64,000 nt of DNA from Streptomyces misionensis (lineage in GTDB: Bacteria; Actinomycetota; Actinomycetes; Streptomycetales; Streptomycetaceae): assembly GCF_900104815.1 (NCBI RefSeq), contig NZ_FNTD01000004.1:6757001-6821000 (forward strand). Reading direction: 5' to 3'. The notes under the pieces are model-generated. The model saw only the letters and a program-made list of their open reading frames with translations, ran no database searches and was not told the origin of the DNA. Positions 1-9,500 of this stretch are shown here, one piece after another. Position 1 is the stretch's first letter, and the number at the start of each line of letters is the position of its first letter. Position numbers and translations under genes: made by a program.

Positions 1-801
1 GCCGCTCCCGGTGTGGAACATGCCGTTCTCCAGGTCGGCCTCGACCCAGGGGCCCGTGCCGACGCAGTTGCCGAACCAGCAGGCATTGCCCCAGTAGATG
101 GCGTTCATCGTGGCGTTACCGGTGTCGGTGTGCGTGTTCTCGCCGCTGCCGTAGTCGAAGCAGCACCACTGGTTGGTGTAGTTGGACGAGGTCACCATGT
201 AGATGCCCTCGGGCTGGGAGCCGGTGGGGGCACCGCTGGCGTTGTCGATCCGGTATCCCACGCCGGGCGTCACCTTGACGCCGAAGACCTGGTGGCCGCC
301 GGCGGTGACGGGCAGGGCCGCGGCGTCGGCACCCACGTCGGCCCCGCCCGCTCCCGGGCCGCTCCAGTAGCCGCCCCAGGAGATGGGCATGTCGTTGTGC
401 CGGCTGCTCTGGTCGTAGATCTTGGTGATCGTGCAGGAGGTTCCGGCGCAGAAGGAGGTCTGGGCCGACGCGTCGGCGTACCCGCCTGCGGACAGCAGAC
501 CCACGTCGTGGTACGCGTGGTCGGAGGCGCGCTGGACCTGGTACAGCGGTCCGTTGTAGGCGGCGAACAGCGCCCGGGTCGTGGAGTGCGCGGCGATACA
601 AGGGGTGCCGCCGGCGGCGTAGATGTCACAGGGCAGCGTTGCCGCCGCGGCCGCCGTGACCTTCGCCGTCCGCTCGGTCGGGCCGCTCGCGGCGGCCCGA
701 CCGCCAAAGAACACCGCCGCCATCACCAGGACCAGCAGGACGACGCCGAGGGGTCTGACGCGGCGTAAGCCGGTGAGGGGGAAGGACCTGCTGTCGTACA
801 T
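1..801 (-). CDS. Secreted alpha-L-arabinofuranosidase, GH54 catalytic domain (partial, runs off left edge)
   Basis: The N-terminal 267 codons are present; the rest lies beyond position 1. The ATG at 801-799 follows an AAGGAGG site. Residues 1 to about 45 form a signal peptide or N-terminal anchor (LGVVLLVLVMAAVFF). The mature part begins PCDIYAAGGTPCIAAHSTTR and continues with LYQVQRASD, CTITKIYDQSSRHND and NQWCCFDYGSGE, which match the GH54 (AbfB-type) catalytic domain that removes arabinose side chains from arabinoxylan and arabinan. The paired cysteines (PCD, TPC, FC, SCT, CC) fit the family's disulfides. Codon 12, inside the signal peptide, is TTA (766-768), so translation should depend on bldA tRNA. 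A C-terminal arabinose-binding domain is expected outside the window but not seen. Confidence 0.9.
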   Translation of the reverse strand, partial: MYDSRSFPLTGLRRVRPLGVVLLVLVMAAVFFGGRAAASGPTERTAKVTAAAAATLPCDIYAAGGTPCIAAHSTTRALFAAYNGPLYQVQRASDHAYHDVGLLSAGGYADASAQTSFCAGTSCTITKIYDQSSRHNDMPISWGGYWSGPGAGGADVGADAAALPVTAGGHQVFGVKVTPGVGYRIDNASGAPTGSQPEGIYMVTSSNYTNQWCCFDYGSGENTHTDTGNATMNAIYWGNACWFGNCVGTGPWVEADLENGMFHTGSG

Positions 802-807
802 GGATGC

Positions 808-821
808 CTCCTTCGAAGGAG
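808..821 (-). promoter_or_regulatory. Palindrome overlapping the ribosome site of the GH54 gene
   Basis: CTCCTTCGAAGGAG is a perfect 14-base palindrome whose GGAG half is part of the Shine-Dalgarno sequence of the arabinofuranosidase gene, ending 7 bases before its ATG. In RNA, the CTCCT half could pair with AGGAG and mask ribosome binding. It could instead be a protein operator. Inference from sequence only. Confidence 0.4.
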
Positions 822-958
822 TGGGGGGACGACGGCGGCCACGCGGGCCGGCCCCGGATCGGGCGTACACGCCCGGGGCCGCTGCCGGACGACGAGCGGC
901 AGGGCCTCGTGGGCACGAGAGCGTCTCAGGTCGTCCACACGGGAAACGGTGTGCCGAG

Positions 959-993
959 GCCGTCCGGGCCCCGGAGCCCGGAGCCCGGACGGC
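959..993 (-). terminator. GC-rich hairpin after the alpha-galactosidase gene
   Basis: GCCGTCCGGGC (959-969) and GCCCGGACGGC (983-993) are perfect 11-base arms with a 13-base loop, starting about 25 bases past the minus-strand stop at 1019. There is no T-run, as is common for actinomycete terminators. The rest of 802-1018 shows no gene. Confidence 0.6.
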
Positions 994-1018
994 GATTCCT
1001 ACGGCAGTTCCGGCAGGC

Positions 1019-2662
1019 TCAACTCAGGTTCCACCGCTGGTTGTCCTGTCCGTTGCAGGTCCACAGTTCGGCCAGCGCACCGTTGGCGGTGGAGCCGCCG
1101 GTGACGTCCAGGCAGAGTCCGGACTGGACCCCGGTGATGGTGCCGTCGGAGTTGATCCTCCACTGCTGGTTGGTCTGGCCGTTGCACTGCCAGATCTCCA
1201 CCTTGGTGCCGGGCGCGGTCTGGTTGTCGTAGGCGTCAAGGCACATCTGGGAGCTGCCCGAGTAGACGGTCAGCTGCTGGGAGGAGGTGTGCGTCCAGAG
1301 CTGGTTGGCTCCGCCGCCGCAGGTCCAGATCTCGACCTGGGTGCCCGCGGTGGTGGCCGAGTCGGGTACGTCCAGGCACTTGCCGGCGCCCACCGCGTGG
1401 ATCTCGCCGGTGGCATCCCCGCCTCCGGTGCTGCTGCCACCGGCGACCCGGTACATGACCACCCCATGCGCCGGGACCGACGCGCTGATCGTGCCGGAGG
1501 TGGTCGATGTCGCCCCGGACCACAGGTCGGTCAGCGTGTAGCCGGCGGCGCCGGTCTTGCCGACTGCGTTCGCGGTGGTGCTGATGGTCGCGGTCGACCC
1601 GGTCTCGTTGAACAGGACGACGGACACGTCGCCGTTCGCGAGCGGTTTGGCCAGGACGTCCAGGCCGTTCGAGGAGGACACCATGGTTCCCTGCCTGCCC
1701 AACGAGTCCTGGTCCACCGCGATCACACGGGAGTTGGTGTAGGTGGCCAACGTGGCGGAGGAGGCGGAGGTCAGGTTCGTGCCGGCGATGAGCGGGGCCG
1801 CCATCTCGGCCCACAGGCTGAACTCCGAGCGGGCCTCGGTGTCCGACAGGCCGCTGTTGCCGACCTCCAGCATGTCCGGGTCGTTCCAGTGGCCGGGGCC
1901 GGCGTAGGAGGCCAGACCCACGTTCGAGTGGAAGATCGAGAGCATGCTGGAGTAGCTCGCGGTGATGTCCCCGGTGGTGCGCCAGCTGTTGCCGACGTTC
2001 GCGCCCCAGGTCCACACGTTGTCCTGGCCCCAGTTGCACAGGCTGTACAGGATGGGCCGGCCGGTCGCGGCGAGGGCGTCGCGCATCGCGGTGTAGCGGG
2101 TCTGCGCGGCCACTCCGTTGTTGTTGCAGTTGTCGTACTTCAGGTAGTCGACGCCCCAGGAGGCGAAGGACTGGGCGTCGGTGGTCTCGTGACCGAGACT
2201 GCCGGGGTAGCCGGCACAGGTGGCGGTGCCGGCGTCCTCGTAGATGCCCAGCTTGAGACCGAGCGAGTGGACGTAGTCGGCGGTCCCCTTGATGCCGTCC
2301 GGGAACTTCGCCGGATCGGGAACCAGCCGGCCCGAGGAGTCCCGGGAGTGCGTCATCCAGCAGTCGTCGATGTTGACGTACGTGTAGCCCGCCGCCTGCA
2401 TGCCGTTGGTGTGCATCGCCTGCGCGGTGGACTTGATGAGCGACTCGGAGACGTTGCAGCCGTAGGCGTTCCAGTCGTTGAACCCCATCTGCGGCGTCAG
2501 CGCCAGGCCGTTGCCCAGCGCGGCCGCGGGCTGGGCCGTACCGACAGCGAGCAGGGGGAGCGCGAACGCGAGAAGGGCGCCGGCCGCTGTGAGCGCTAAC
2601 ATCCGCGACCGGCGCGCCAGATGGCGCAGCCTTCGTCGTGCGGGGGGAATGTGTGCGGGCAT
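1019..2662 (-). CDS. Secreted alpha-galactosidase, GH27 with C-terminal ricin-type lectin domain
   Basis: 547 aa, ATG at 2662 with GGAGG (2677-2673) ten bases upstream. Residues 1-49 are an export signal (RRSRMLALTAAG, hydrophobic core, AAA cleavage). GH27 catalytic domain at about 50-330: MGFNDWNAYGCN, IDDCW, GLKLGIYEDAGTATC, nucleophile D177 in YLKYDNC, acid/base D232 in WRTTGDI, and WNDPDMLEVGN. A beta-sandwich linker follows, then a CBM13/ricin-B domain at about 415-547 with QxW-type repeats NQLW, NQQW and NQRW. It should release terminal alpha-galactose from plant galactomannan or raffinose-type sugars outside the cell. Codon 22 is TTA (2597-2599), in the signal peptide, as in the neighbouring arabinofuranosidase gene. 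Confidence 0.95.
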   Translation of the reverse strand: MPAHIPPARRRLRHLARRSRMLALTAAGALLAFALPLLAVGTAQPAAALGNGLALTPQMGFNDWNAYGCNVSESLIKSTAQAMHTNGMQAAGYTYVNIDDCWMTHSRDSSGRLVPDPAKFPDGIKGTADYVHSLGLKLGIYEDAGTATCAGYPGSLGHETTDAQSFASWGVDYLKYDNCNNNGVAAQTRYTAMRDALAATGRPILYSLCNWGQDNVWTWGANVGNSWRTTGDITASYSSMLSIFHSNVGLASYAGPGHWNDPDMLEVGNSGLSDTEARSEFSLWAEMAAPLIAGTNLTSASSATLATYTNSRVIAVDQDSLGRQGTMVSSSNGLDVLAKPLANGDVSVVLFNETGSTATISTTANAVGKTGAAGYTLTDLWSGATSTTSGTISASVPAHGVVMYRVAGGSSTGGGDATGEIHAVGAGKCLDVPDSATTAGTQVEIWTCGGGANQLWTHTSSQQLTVYSGSSQMCLDAYDNQTAPGTKVEIWQCNGQTNQQWRINSDGTITGVQSGLCLDVTGGSTANGALAELWTCNGQDNQRWNLS

Positions 2663-3194
2663 CGTCCGTGGACCTCCGGAAACGAGTTGCTCCTGGGAGC
2701 GGAGCCGGTGGGGCGCAGGGGGTGGTTCACCCGGTCACCCGTGCACGCGCGGGAGCCGGGTTGGTGCACCGTCGGAAGGCGTGGCGCAAGCGGTCGGCTC
2801 CAGGACGCGCCGGGGCCGTCCGTCGTTCTCGGGGCCAAGTCCGCCTTCGTCGAGGTGGGATCGCTCCAGGGTCACACCTCTACGGTCGGCAGTCACGAAC
2901 TCCCGGGGGACGTGATCTCACGTGTCGCTCTCCGACGGAAAGTGTGCGTAATTCCAAATGAAATGTTTGCTGTTGTTGAAAAGGAGGCTGGCACACAGCG
3001 GGGGCGGACTCAAGGGTCTGGACGGCATTGCCGTGGGCTTGCGCGAGGAGGTCTGGATTCACCCCCCGGGCGCGGCGTGCGGTCGGCGCCCGTCCCGGTG
3101 CCGGCTCCCGGCGGCGCGAGGACGCAGGGCCGTGCCGCTTCCGGCGTCGCGGCGGTGTCGCGTAGTGCCGGGGGGTGAGGGGTAGAGGACGGGG
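2663..3194. other. Intergenic region between divergent alpha-galactosidase and protease genes
   Basis: 532 bases with no convincing gene on either strand. A relatively AT-rich patch at about 2940-2985 is the likely promoter region for the minus-strand alpha-galactosidase gene. No clear -35/-10 pair or operator was recognised. Confidence 0.5.
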
Positions 3195-4256
3195 GTGAGG
3201 ACGGCGGGGGAAGAGGGGCTGGAGGCCTCGCGGGTCGCGGAGGTCCTGGTGGCGGGGCAGGGCGGTCCGCCGGGGCGGCGTGGGTCCGGGTACCGGGTCG
3301 GGGAGCGCTGGGTGCTGACGGCCGCGCATGTCGTGGCGGGCCGGGAGGCGGCGGTGCGGGTCCGGTTCGACGCGGACATGCCGGGGGAGTGGGGTGCCGA
3401 CGCCCGGGTGGTGCTGTGCGCCCCGGCCGCCGATGTGGCGCTGCTGGAGATCACGGCCGTACCGGACGGCCGGGGCGCCGTCGAGCCGCCCCGTTACGCC
3501 GCCGTGCCCGACGAGGACGTGGTGCTGGCCTTCAGCGCGATGGGGTTCCCCCGCTTCAAGCTGCGGGAGGACGCCGGGGACGGCGCGCCCGGCCGGTACC
3601 GGGACTCCTGCCATGTCGCCGGCTCGGTCTCCGTGCTGTCCAACCGCCGTGAAGGGACACTGGAGTTGGCGGTCGCGGTGCCGCCCGGTGACAGCGAGCC
3701 GCACCGCTCCCCCTGGGAGGGCATGTCGGGCGCGCTCGTGTGGTGCGGGGGCGCGGTGATCGGCATGGTGGGCGCGCACCACCGGTCCGACGGCCTGGGC
3801 AGGCTCGCGGCGGGCCGGGTGGAGCGCTGGTACGACGCGCTGGCCCCGGCCGAACTGGCCCTGCTCCGGCGCTGCGCCGGGCTGCCCCCGCGCGAGGCGC
3901 TCGGCACCGCCGACGGAAGCACGGGACGCCGCCCGGTGACCGGCCTCGCGGGGCTGCCCCCCGACCTTCCGCTGCGTGAACTGGCCGAACTGGTGGACGC
4001 GTTGACGGCCGTACCGGCACTGCGCGGCGGCAACGGCATGGGGCTCGTCCTGGACGGCATCAGCGACCGGGTGGCGGCCAACAGTCCCCGCGACCCCCGG
4101 CTGCGGATGGACGTCTACGGCATCGTGCGCACCTGTCTGCGCTATCCCGGCACCCTCGATCAACTCCTGGAAGCCGTACGCCTGCTGGAAGGCCCCTCGG
4201 TCGAGATGGACCGGGTGGACGACGCGGCGGCCCGGCTCGCCCGGCGCCGCGGCTGA
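3195..4256 (+). CDS. Trypsin-like serine protease with C-terminal effector-associated domain (EAD2-like)
   Basis: 353 aa, GTG start with AGAGGA 5 bases upstream. No signal peptide, so cytoplasmic. Residues 10-235 form a chymotrypsin-fold protease: H45 in LTAAHVV, D80 in AADVALLEI, S178 in EGMSGALV (GMSGA replaces the usual GDSGG). Residues about 250-345 (LPPDLPLRELAELVDAL to LLEAVRLLEG) look like the small helical effector-associated domain found in NTP-dependent conflict systems of multicellular bacteria, where such domains pair an effector with a partner carrying the same domain. A similar region begins the VMAP-type protein at 10784-12268, so the two may interact. In those systems the protease is thought to be an effector released on infection or stress; that role is inferred here. 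Confidence 0.85.
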   Translation: MRTAGEEGLEASRVAEVLVAGQGGPPGRRGSGYRVGERWVLTAAHVVAGREAAVRVRFDADMPGEWGADARVVLCAPAADVALLEITAVPDGRGAVEPPRYAAVPDEDVVLAFSAMGFPRFKLREDAGDGAPGRYRDSCHVAGSVSVLSNRREGTLELAVAVPPGDSEPHRSPWEGMSGALVWCGGAVIGMVGAHHRSDGLGRLAAGRVERWYDALAPAELALLRRCAGLPPREALGTADGSTGRRPVTGLAGLPPDLPLRELAELVDALTAVPALRGGNGMGLVLDGISDRVAANSPRDPRLRMDVYGIVRTCLRYPGTLDQLLEAVRLLEGPSVEMDRVDDAAARLARRRG

Positions 4257-4350
4257 CTCGAACTCGCGGGCCCCGACAGGTCGCAGGGTTGCGGGCCGTG
4301 CGGCGCTGGGTCATGCTGGTCGAGACATCGGTAATGCATAACTCGTAGGT

Positions 4351-4548
4351 ATGGGAGGGGACTTGGCAGCCGTGGAGCATCCGATGCCTGCCATCGAGTC
4401 CGGCCTCGTCGATCTCTCGGGCATCTCCCTCGAAACACTGCGCTCCATGGAGGGCGGCACGTTCACCGAGTCTCTGGAGCAGCTGCTGCACCACATCGAC
4501 GGCCCGCAGGCCATCACGGTGTCATACAGCCCGTCCCGCTTCGACTGA
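4351..4548 (+). CDS. Small FxSxx-type RiPP precursor-like peptide with atypical C-terminus
   Basis: At most 65 aa. The start is unresolved: ATG 4351; GTG 4372 (11 bases after GGGAGGGG at 4353-4360); or ATG 4384 (6 bases after GGAG). The segment ESGLVDLSGISLETLRSM through LEQLLHHI resembles the leader region of FxSxx-COOH precursors as I remember them. The tail ends YSPSRFD and lacks the FxSxx-COOH motif that gives the family its name. It sits 36 bases upstream of the HExxH enzyme gene, the usual place for the substrate of that enzyme class. I infer a precursor whose last 10 or so residues (TVSYSPSRFD) are modified. An alternative is a small regulatory partner. Confidence 0.7.
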   Translation: MGGDLAAVEHPMPAIESGLVDLSGISLETLRSMEGGTFTESLEQLLHHIDGPQAITVSYSPSRFD

Positions 4549-4584
4549 GCGACGAGGTGATCAGCAGGGTGCTGTGGGGGACAC

Positions 4585-6441
4585 GTGGCCGCTGATGCCA
4601 CGACCACGGGGGAACAGACGGGGGAACACCTCCCGTTCCACCGGCTTTCGGCAGCAGGTGTCCGGGCCCTCGCCCACGGCGAGGGCGACGGCACGGTCAT
4701 CGCGGAACTGCTGCGCGCGGAACGCAGCCGCAGGCTCCTGCTGCTGAGGGCGCTGCGCAACGGACTCGACCGGGGCGGCGCGCGACCGCAGGACCTGGCC
4801 TGGTTCGCCGAGGCCTGGGACCTGCTGGAACACGCCCAGCGGCAGGCGCCCGAGGTGTGCGAGGACGTGCTGATGTCCCCGAACACCGGCATGTGGGTCT
4901 CGCTCGCGGTGCGCCGCATCCGGGGCCGGCCCTACGAGAACGCGCCGCACTGGGTGGTCCTCGGCCATCTGGCGGCGCTCGCGGCGGCGGTCGCGGCACG
5001 GGCCGGGCTGGACTTCTCCATCACCGTGCCGGTGCGGCGCGGACTGGTGCCGCTGCCCACCCTGGGCTGCGCGGTGCTGGACGCCCCCGAGCCCTGGGGC
5101 ACCGCGAGGGTCACCGGACGCGAGGGGCGGCTGTGGGTCACCGGGGCGGCCGGCGAGGTCGAGGTCCCCGCCGACCGGGAGCGGCACGGACGGGACTGGA
5201 TACCGGTGCGCCGCACGACGCTGGAGACCGGGGCACGGGCCAAGACCGTTGTGCTGGAGGAGCTGGACCCCTACCGGACGTTCCCCCACCCGAGCGAGCC
5301 CAGCCTGCTGTCCCCGACCGAGGCGGCCCACTGGGAGTCGCTGCTCGCCGAGGCATGGCGGATGCTGCTGCGCGACGAGACGGGGAGCGTCGAGGCGATG
5401 CGGACCGGCCTGATGTCGGTGGCGCCGACACCCAGGAGAGAAAGGTTTCGGCCGCACAGCAGCACGGCCGGTGACGCGTTCGGCGGGGTCACGGCGTCCC
5501 GGCCGGACGACGCCGCCCAGCTCGCCGCGACCCTGGTGCACGAGTTCCAGCACACCAAGCTGGGCGCCCTGATGCACCTGGAGCCGCTGAGCGAGGCGGC
5601 CGACCCCGAGGGGCCGGACACCCTGCTCTACGCCCCCTGGCGCGACGACCCGCGCCCGCTCGGCGGACTGCTCCAGGGCATCTACGCCTTCTTCGGCGTC
5701 ACCCGCTTCTGGCGCGCCCACCGGCACAGCGCCGACCCGGCCTACGCGCCCCTCGCGCACTTCGAGTTCGCGCTGTGGCGCGCCCAGGTGTGGGCCGCGC
5801 TGACCACGGTGCGCGGACACGAGCGGCTGACCCCGCTCGGGCGGTACGTGGTCGAGTGCCTGACCGAACGCTGCGCCGAGTGGATGGCCGACGAGGTGCC
5901 CGCGACGGAGCTGCGCCTGGCGCGGGAGGCCGCGGACGACCACCGGGCCCGCTGGCGGGCCCACCATCTGCGGCCCCCGGCCGAGGCGGTGGAGGCGGCG
6001 GTCCGCGCCTGGCACCGCGGCGATCCCCGCCCGCCGACCGCCCTCGCGGCACCGCCCCTGCTGGTCCCCGACACCGCGGTCCGCTTCATGGACGGCGCCG
6101 CCGTCCTGGCCCGGCACCGGCTCGGCGATCCGGACGGGGCCTGGCGCGACCCCGGGGGAGCCCGGGCGGTGGCGGGAGCCGACGCGGCCGAGGTCCTGCT
6201 GGCCCGCGACGACCACACCGGAGCGCGCGCCGCGTTCACCGCCCGGCTGTCGGGCGGGGACGCACCCGTGTCCGCCTGGCCCGGCCTGGGCCGCGCCCTC
6301 GCGCACGACCCCGCCCACCAGGCCGCCGCCCGGCTGCTCCTGCTCCACCCCGAACGCGCCCGCGCCGTCCACGACGCCCTGCGAACACCGGCCGGCCACC
6401 GCGTGGACCCGGTACGCCTGGCGTCCTGGCTGGGCGCCTGA
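4585..6441 (+). CDS. HExxH-motif peptide-modifying enzyme (aKG-HExxH peptide beta-hydroxylase family)
   Basis: 618 aa, GTG start after GGGGGA. The family hallmark HEFQH is at residues 319-323 in TLVHEFQHTKLGAL, followed by a helical region with FEFALWRAQVWAALTTVRGHERLT. This architecture and length match the HExxH proteins encoded beside FxSxx-type precursor peptides, first called putative peptide modification proteins and later described as alpha-ketoglutarate/iron-dependent peptide beta-hydroxylases (recalled, not checked). The C-terminal 130 residues are alanine-rich and variable. It is likely co-transcribed with the small peptide just upstream. The radical-SAM partner (FxsB) common in such clusters is absent from this window, so hydroxylation may be the only modification. 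Confidence 0.85.
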   Translation: MAADATTTGEQTGEHLPFHRLSAAGVRALAHGEGDGTVIAELLRAERSRRLLLLRALRNGLDRGGARPQDLAWFAEAWDLLEHAQRQAPEVCEDVLMSPNTGMWVSLAVRRIRGRPYENAPHWVVLGHLAALAAAVAARAGLDFSITVPVRRGLVPLPTLGCAVLDAPEPWGTARVTGREGRLWVTGAAGEVEVPADRERHGRDWIPVRRTTLETGARAKTVVLEELDPYRTFPHPSEPSLLSPTEAAHWESLLAEAWRMLLRDETGSVEAMRTGLMSVAPTPRRERFRPHSSTAGDAFGGVTASRPDDAAQLAATLVHEFQHTKLGALMHLEPLSEAADPEGPDTLLYAPWRDDPRPLGGLLQGIYAFFGVTRFWRAHRHSADPAYAPLAHFEFALWRAQVWAALTTVRGHERLTPLGRYVVECLTERCAEWMADEVPATELRLAREAADDHRARWRAHHLRPPAEAVEAAVRAWHRGDPRPPTALAAPPLLVPDTAVRFMDGAAVLARHRLGDPDGAWRDPGGARAVAGADAAEVLLARDDHTGARAAFTARLSGGDAPVSAWPGLGRALAHDPAHQAAARLLLLHPERARAVHDALRTPAGHRVDPVRLASWLGA

Positions 6442-6476
6442 CGCTTTCCGCGCGCGTGGCCGTCCGGCTCGGGCGA

Positions 6477-6491
6477 GCCCCGGCCCGGGGC
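6477..6491. terminator. Possible bidirectional terminator between convergent genes
   Basis: GCCCCGG-C-CCGGGGC is a perfect inverted repeat in the 139-base gap between the HExxH gene (plus) and the NB-ARC/TPR gene (minus). It is short with a tight loop, so the assignment is tentative. Confidence 0.35.
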
Positions 6492-6580
6492 GGCCGCCGC
6501 GACCACCGGGGCCGGGCGCGGTCCCGTGACCGTGCCCGGCTTCCGTCACGCAGGCCGGCGGGGCACCGCCCCGCGCGGGC

Positions 6581-9500
6581 TCACAACGGCAGCGGGTCGA
6601 TGTCGCAGTTGGCTCGCTGACGGTCGCGGAACTGCACCGTGGCCGGGTGGCGGGTGCCGGAGTCGGACTGGAGGCGGGGGGCGTCCAGCACCCGTTCCAT
6701 GCGGGTCAGGGTGTCCTCGCGCAGCGCCGCGCACGCGGCGTCCTCGCCCACCGCGAGGAGGTCCAGCGACAGGTTGGCCGCGCAGGCCAGCGTCGTCGGG
6801 TGGTCCTCGCCGTACGCGACCCGGCACAGGGCCAGGGTGTCCTCGCCCCGGCGCCGCGCCTCCTCGGGCCGGCCCAGCGCGGCGAGGTCGCTCGCCAGGT
6901 TGATGGCGCAGACGAGGGCCAGCGGGTGCCCCGCGCCGAGCCCGTCGGCGAGCGAGCCGAGCGCCGCCTCGTCCAGCCGCCGCGCCTCCTCGGGCTGCCC
7001 GAGCAGTCGCAGGGTGACGGCGAGGTCGACGTCCGCGGACAGGACGTGCGGGTGGTGCGGGTCGTAGATCTGCCGGTAGCCCTCACACGCCTTGACGCCC
7101 CGGGTGCGGGCGGCCTGGAGATCGCCGTTCTGCCGCAGCGCCATCGACAGGGCCAGCGCCGCGGCCAGCGACTGCGGGTGCGTCTCGCCGTACCGGCGGG
7201 TGAACTGGGCGTACGCTTCCGTGGCCAGCTCCAGCGACCGCGCGTGGTCGCCGGCCTTGCGGGAGGACTCGCTGAGCTGCCGCTTGGCCTCGATGGTGGC
7301 GGGGTTGCCCTGACCGAAGACGTCCTGGTAGGCGCTGAGCATGGACTCGTGCAGCGCGCGCGCACCGACGTAGTCCCCGGTCTCGCGCACGTCGATGGCC
7401 ACGTGGTTCTCGGAGTGCAGCGTCCGCCGGTCCTCCCGGCCGTACAGCCGCAGCTTCAGCGACAGGGTCCTGCGGTCGAGTTCGAGGGCCCCCTTGAAGT
7501 CACCGACCAGGCGCAGGCTCACACAGAGGTTGTGGGCGATGTTGAGCGTGGTCGGGTCGTCCTCGCCGAACGCCCGGTGCGCCCGCTCGTACGCGGTCCG
7601 GTCCAGCTCCGCGGCGGTGGCGAACCTGCCCTCCACCCGGCGTACGGCCGCCTCCAGCTGGAGTGCGTCGAGGGCGTCCTCGCGGTTGTCCTCGCCGTCG
7701 GCGGGGGCGGTGCGCTCGTACACCTCCCTGAGGTGGAGCACCAGCCGGGCCGCGTCGTCGAACCGGCCGACCACCCAGTACATGAAGCACAGCCACTGCC
7801 CCATCAGCAGCGTCTGCTGGTCCTCCTCGCCGAAGATCTCCAGCCAGGCCCGCCACGCCTGCTCGGAGAAGTCCAGCGACACGTCGTGGTCGCCCCACCA
7901 GTACAGGTACTGGGCGATGTTGTGCACGAGCTGCCGTACCCAGGGCTGGTCCGAGCGGATCGCGTCGGCGGCGATGACATGGCTGTACAGCTCCGCGTAC
8001 CGGGGCCAACTCGTCGGCTCCATCGGTGCCTTGGGGTCGGCGGCGGCCAGCAGGGTGTGCGCCCCGTGGCGCATCCGGACCTGCTCCTCGGGCGTCATCC
8101 GGTTGTTGAGGACGAGCTGCACCAGGCGGTGCATCTCGATGGAGTTGGTCCGGTGGTCGATCCGGGCCAGCGAGTAGCGGTTCACCTCTCTTATGGCGCG
8201 GGCCAGCCGGATCGGGTCGTTCAGCGCGGCGTCCAGCTCGGGGAAGATGCTGCTGTTGCCGAGGCCGGAGAAGATCGACCGGGAGATCGGGTCGGGCGCG
8301 AAGTAGGAGCACAGCTGGAGCAGTCGCAGCGCGGCGGGGCTGCGGGTCTCCAGGTGGTCGAGGGAGACGTTCCAGGCCGCGGCGACGGGCAGTTGGTAGT
8401 CCGGCGGCGGGGCGACCTCGAGGAGTTCCATCCGCTTGCTCTCGAACAGCCGCAGGTACTCGGAGGCGGGCATCCCGGTCTCCGCCCGCCAGGCCGCCGC
8501 CTGTTCGAGGGCGAGCGGCAGGTCGCCGAGCGCCTCGGCCAGCGCGTCCGCCTCCTCGTCCCGCAGCGGGGGCCCCGAGCGGCGCAGCAGCTCCTTGCTC
8601 TCCTCACGGGTGAACACGTCCACCTCGAGGGAGCCGCCCACCTGCCCCCAGCGCCGGTTGCGGGAGGTCACCAGGATGGTGCCGTGGCCGCCCTGCGGGA
8701 AGTAGTGGCGCACCTGCTCGGGGTTGTCGGCGTTGTCGAAGATGAGCAGCCAGCGGGCGTACGGCCGGCCCTCGCGCAGCGCCTCCCGGACGGCGGGTCC
8801 GGCGATGTTGGCCTCGGTGGTCGTCACCAGGCCCAGCCGCTGCGCCAGTTCCACCAGGGCCTGGCCGATCTGCCCGGGCCGCTCGGAGGGGATCCACCAC
8901 ACGACGTCGTACTCGGACTGGTGCCGGTAGGCGTACTCGATCGCGAGCTGGGTCTTGCCGACACCGCCCATCCCGTGGATCGCTTCCGGCAGCACCGTGG
9001 TGGTGCCCTCCCGCAGCCGCTGGTCGAGCAGCTCCAGCAGGGCGTCGCGTCCGGTGAAGTTGGGGTTGCGCGGCGGCAGGTTCCCCCAGACGCGCGGCTG
9101 CGCGGTGCGCTCTCCCTCCACGGTCTCCTGGTGCGGTGTCGGCATCGATGTGGCTCCTTCGGAAACGGTCCGGGATTCCGGCTCGGCGGCGTGTCCTGCC
9201 GCCGCCGAGGCCGAGGCGGGGGGCACGGATCCCGTGGACGTGCGTAACGGCTTTTCCAGGCTGACTGCGTATCGCCGATCGTGCCAGCTCAACACCTTGG
9301 CCAACATGGCGGCACGCTGGTCGTAGCGCCCCGACAGCGCGCGCAGAGCGGTCAGCTCCACACGGAGGAAGGCGATGTTGCGGCTGTTGACGCGGGGCAT
9401 CGCCAGGGTGTCCAGTGGTTCGTCCGGGGAGGGCAGCAGGGCACGGTCCGTCCCGTCCCCCGCCAGTAACCCCCGGACGTCGTACAGCACTCGTGCGGTG

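Noticed and set aside
623-2599. 658-residue plus-strand reading frame opposite the alpha-galactosidase
   Set aside because: It is the antisense of a clear GH27 gene; high GC makes long antisense frames common. No domain is readable in it.
4561-6549. 662-residue minus-strand frame opposite the HExxH gene
   Set aside because: Low-complexity Gly/Arg/Pro sequence with no motif, while the plus strand holds the HEFQH enzyme.
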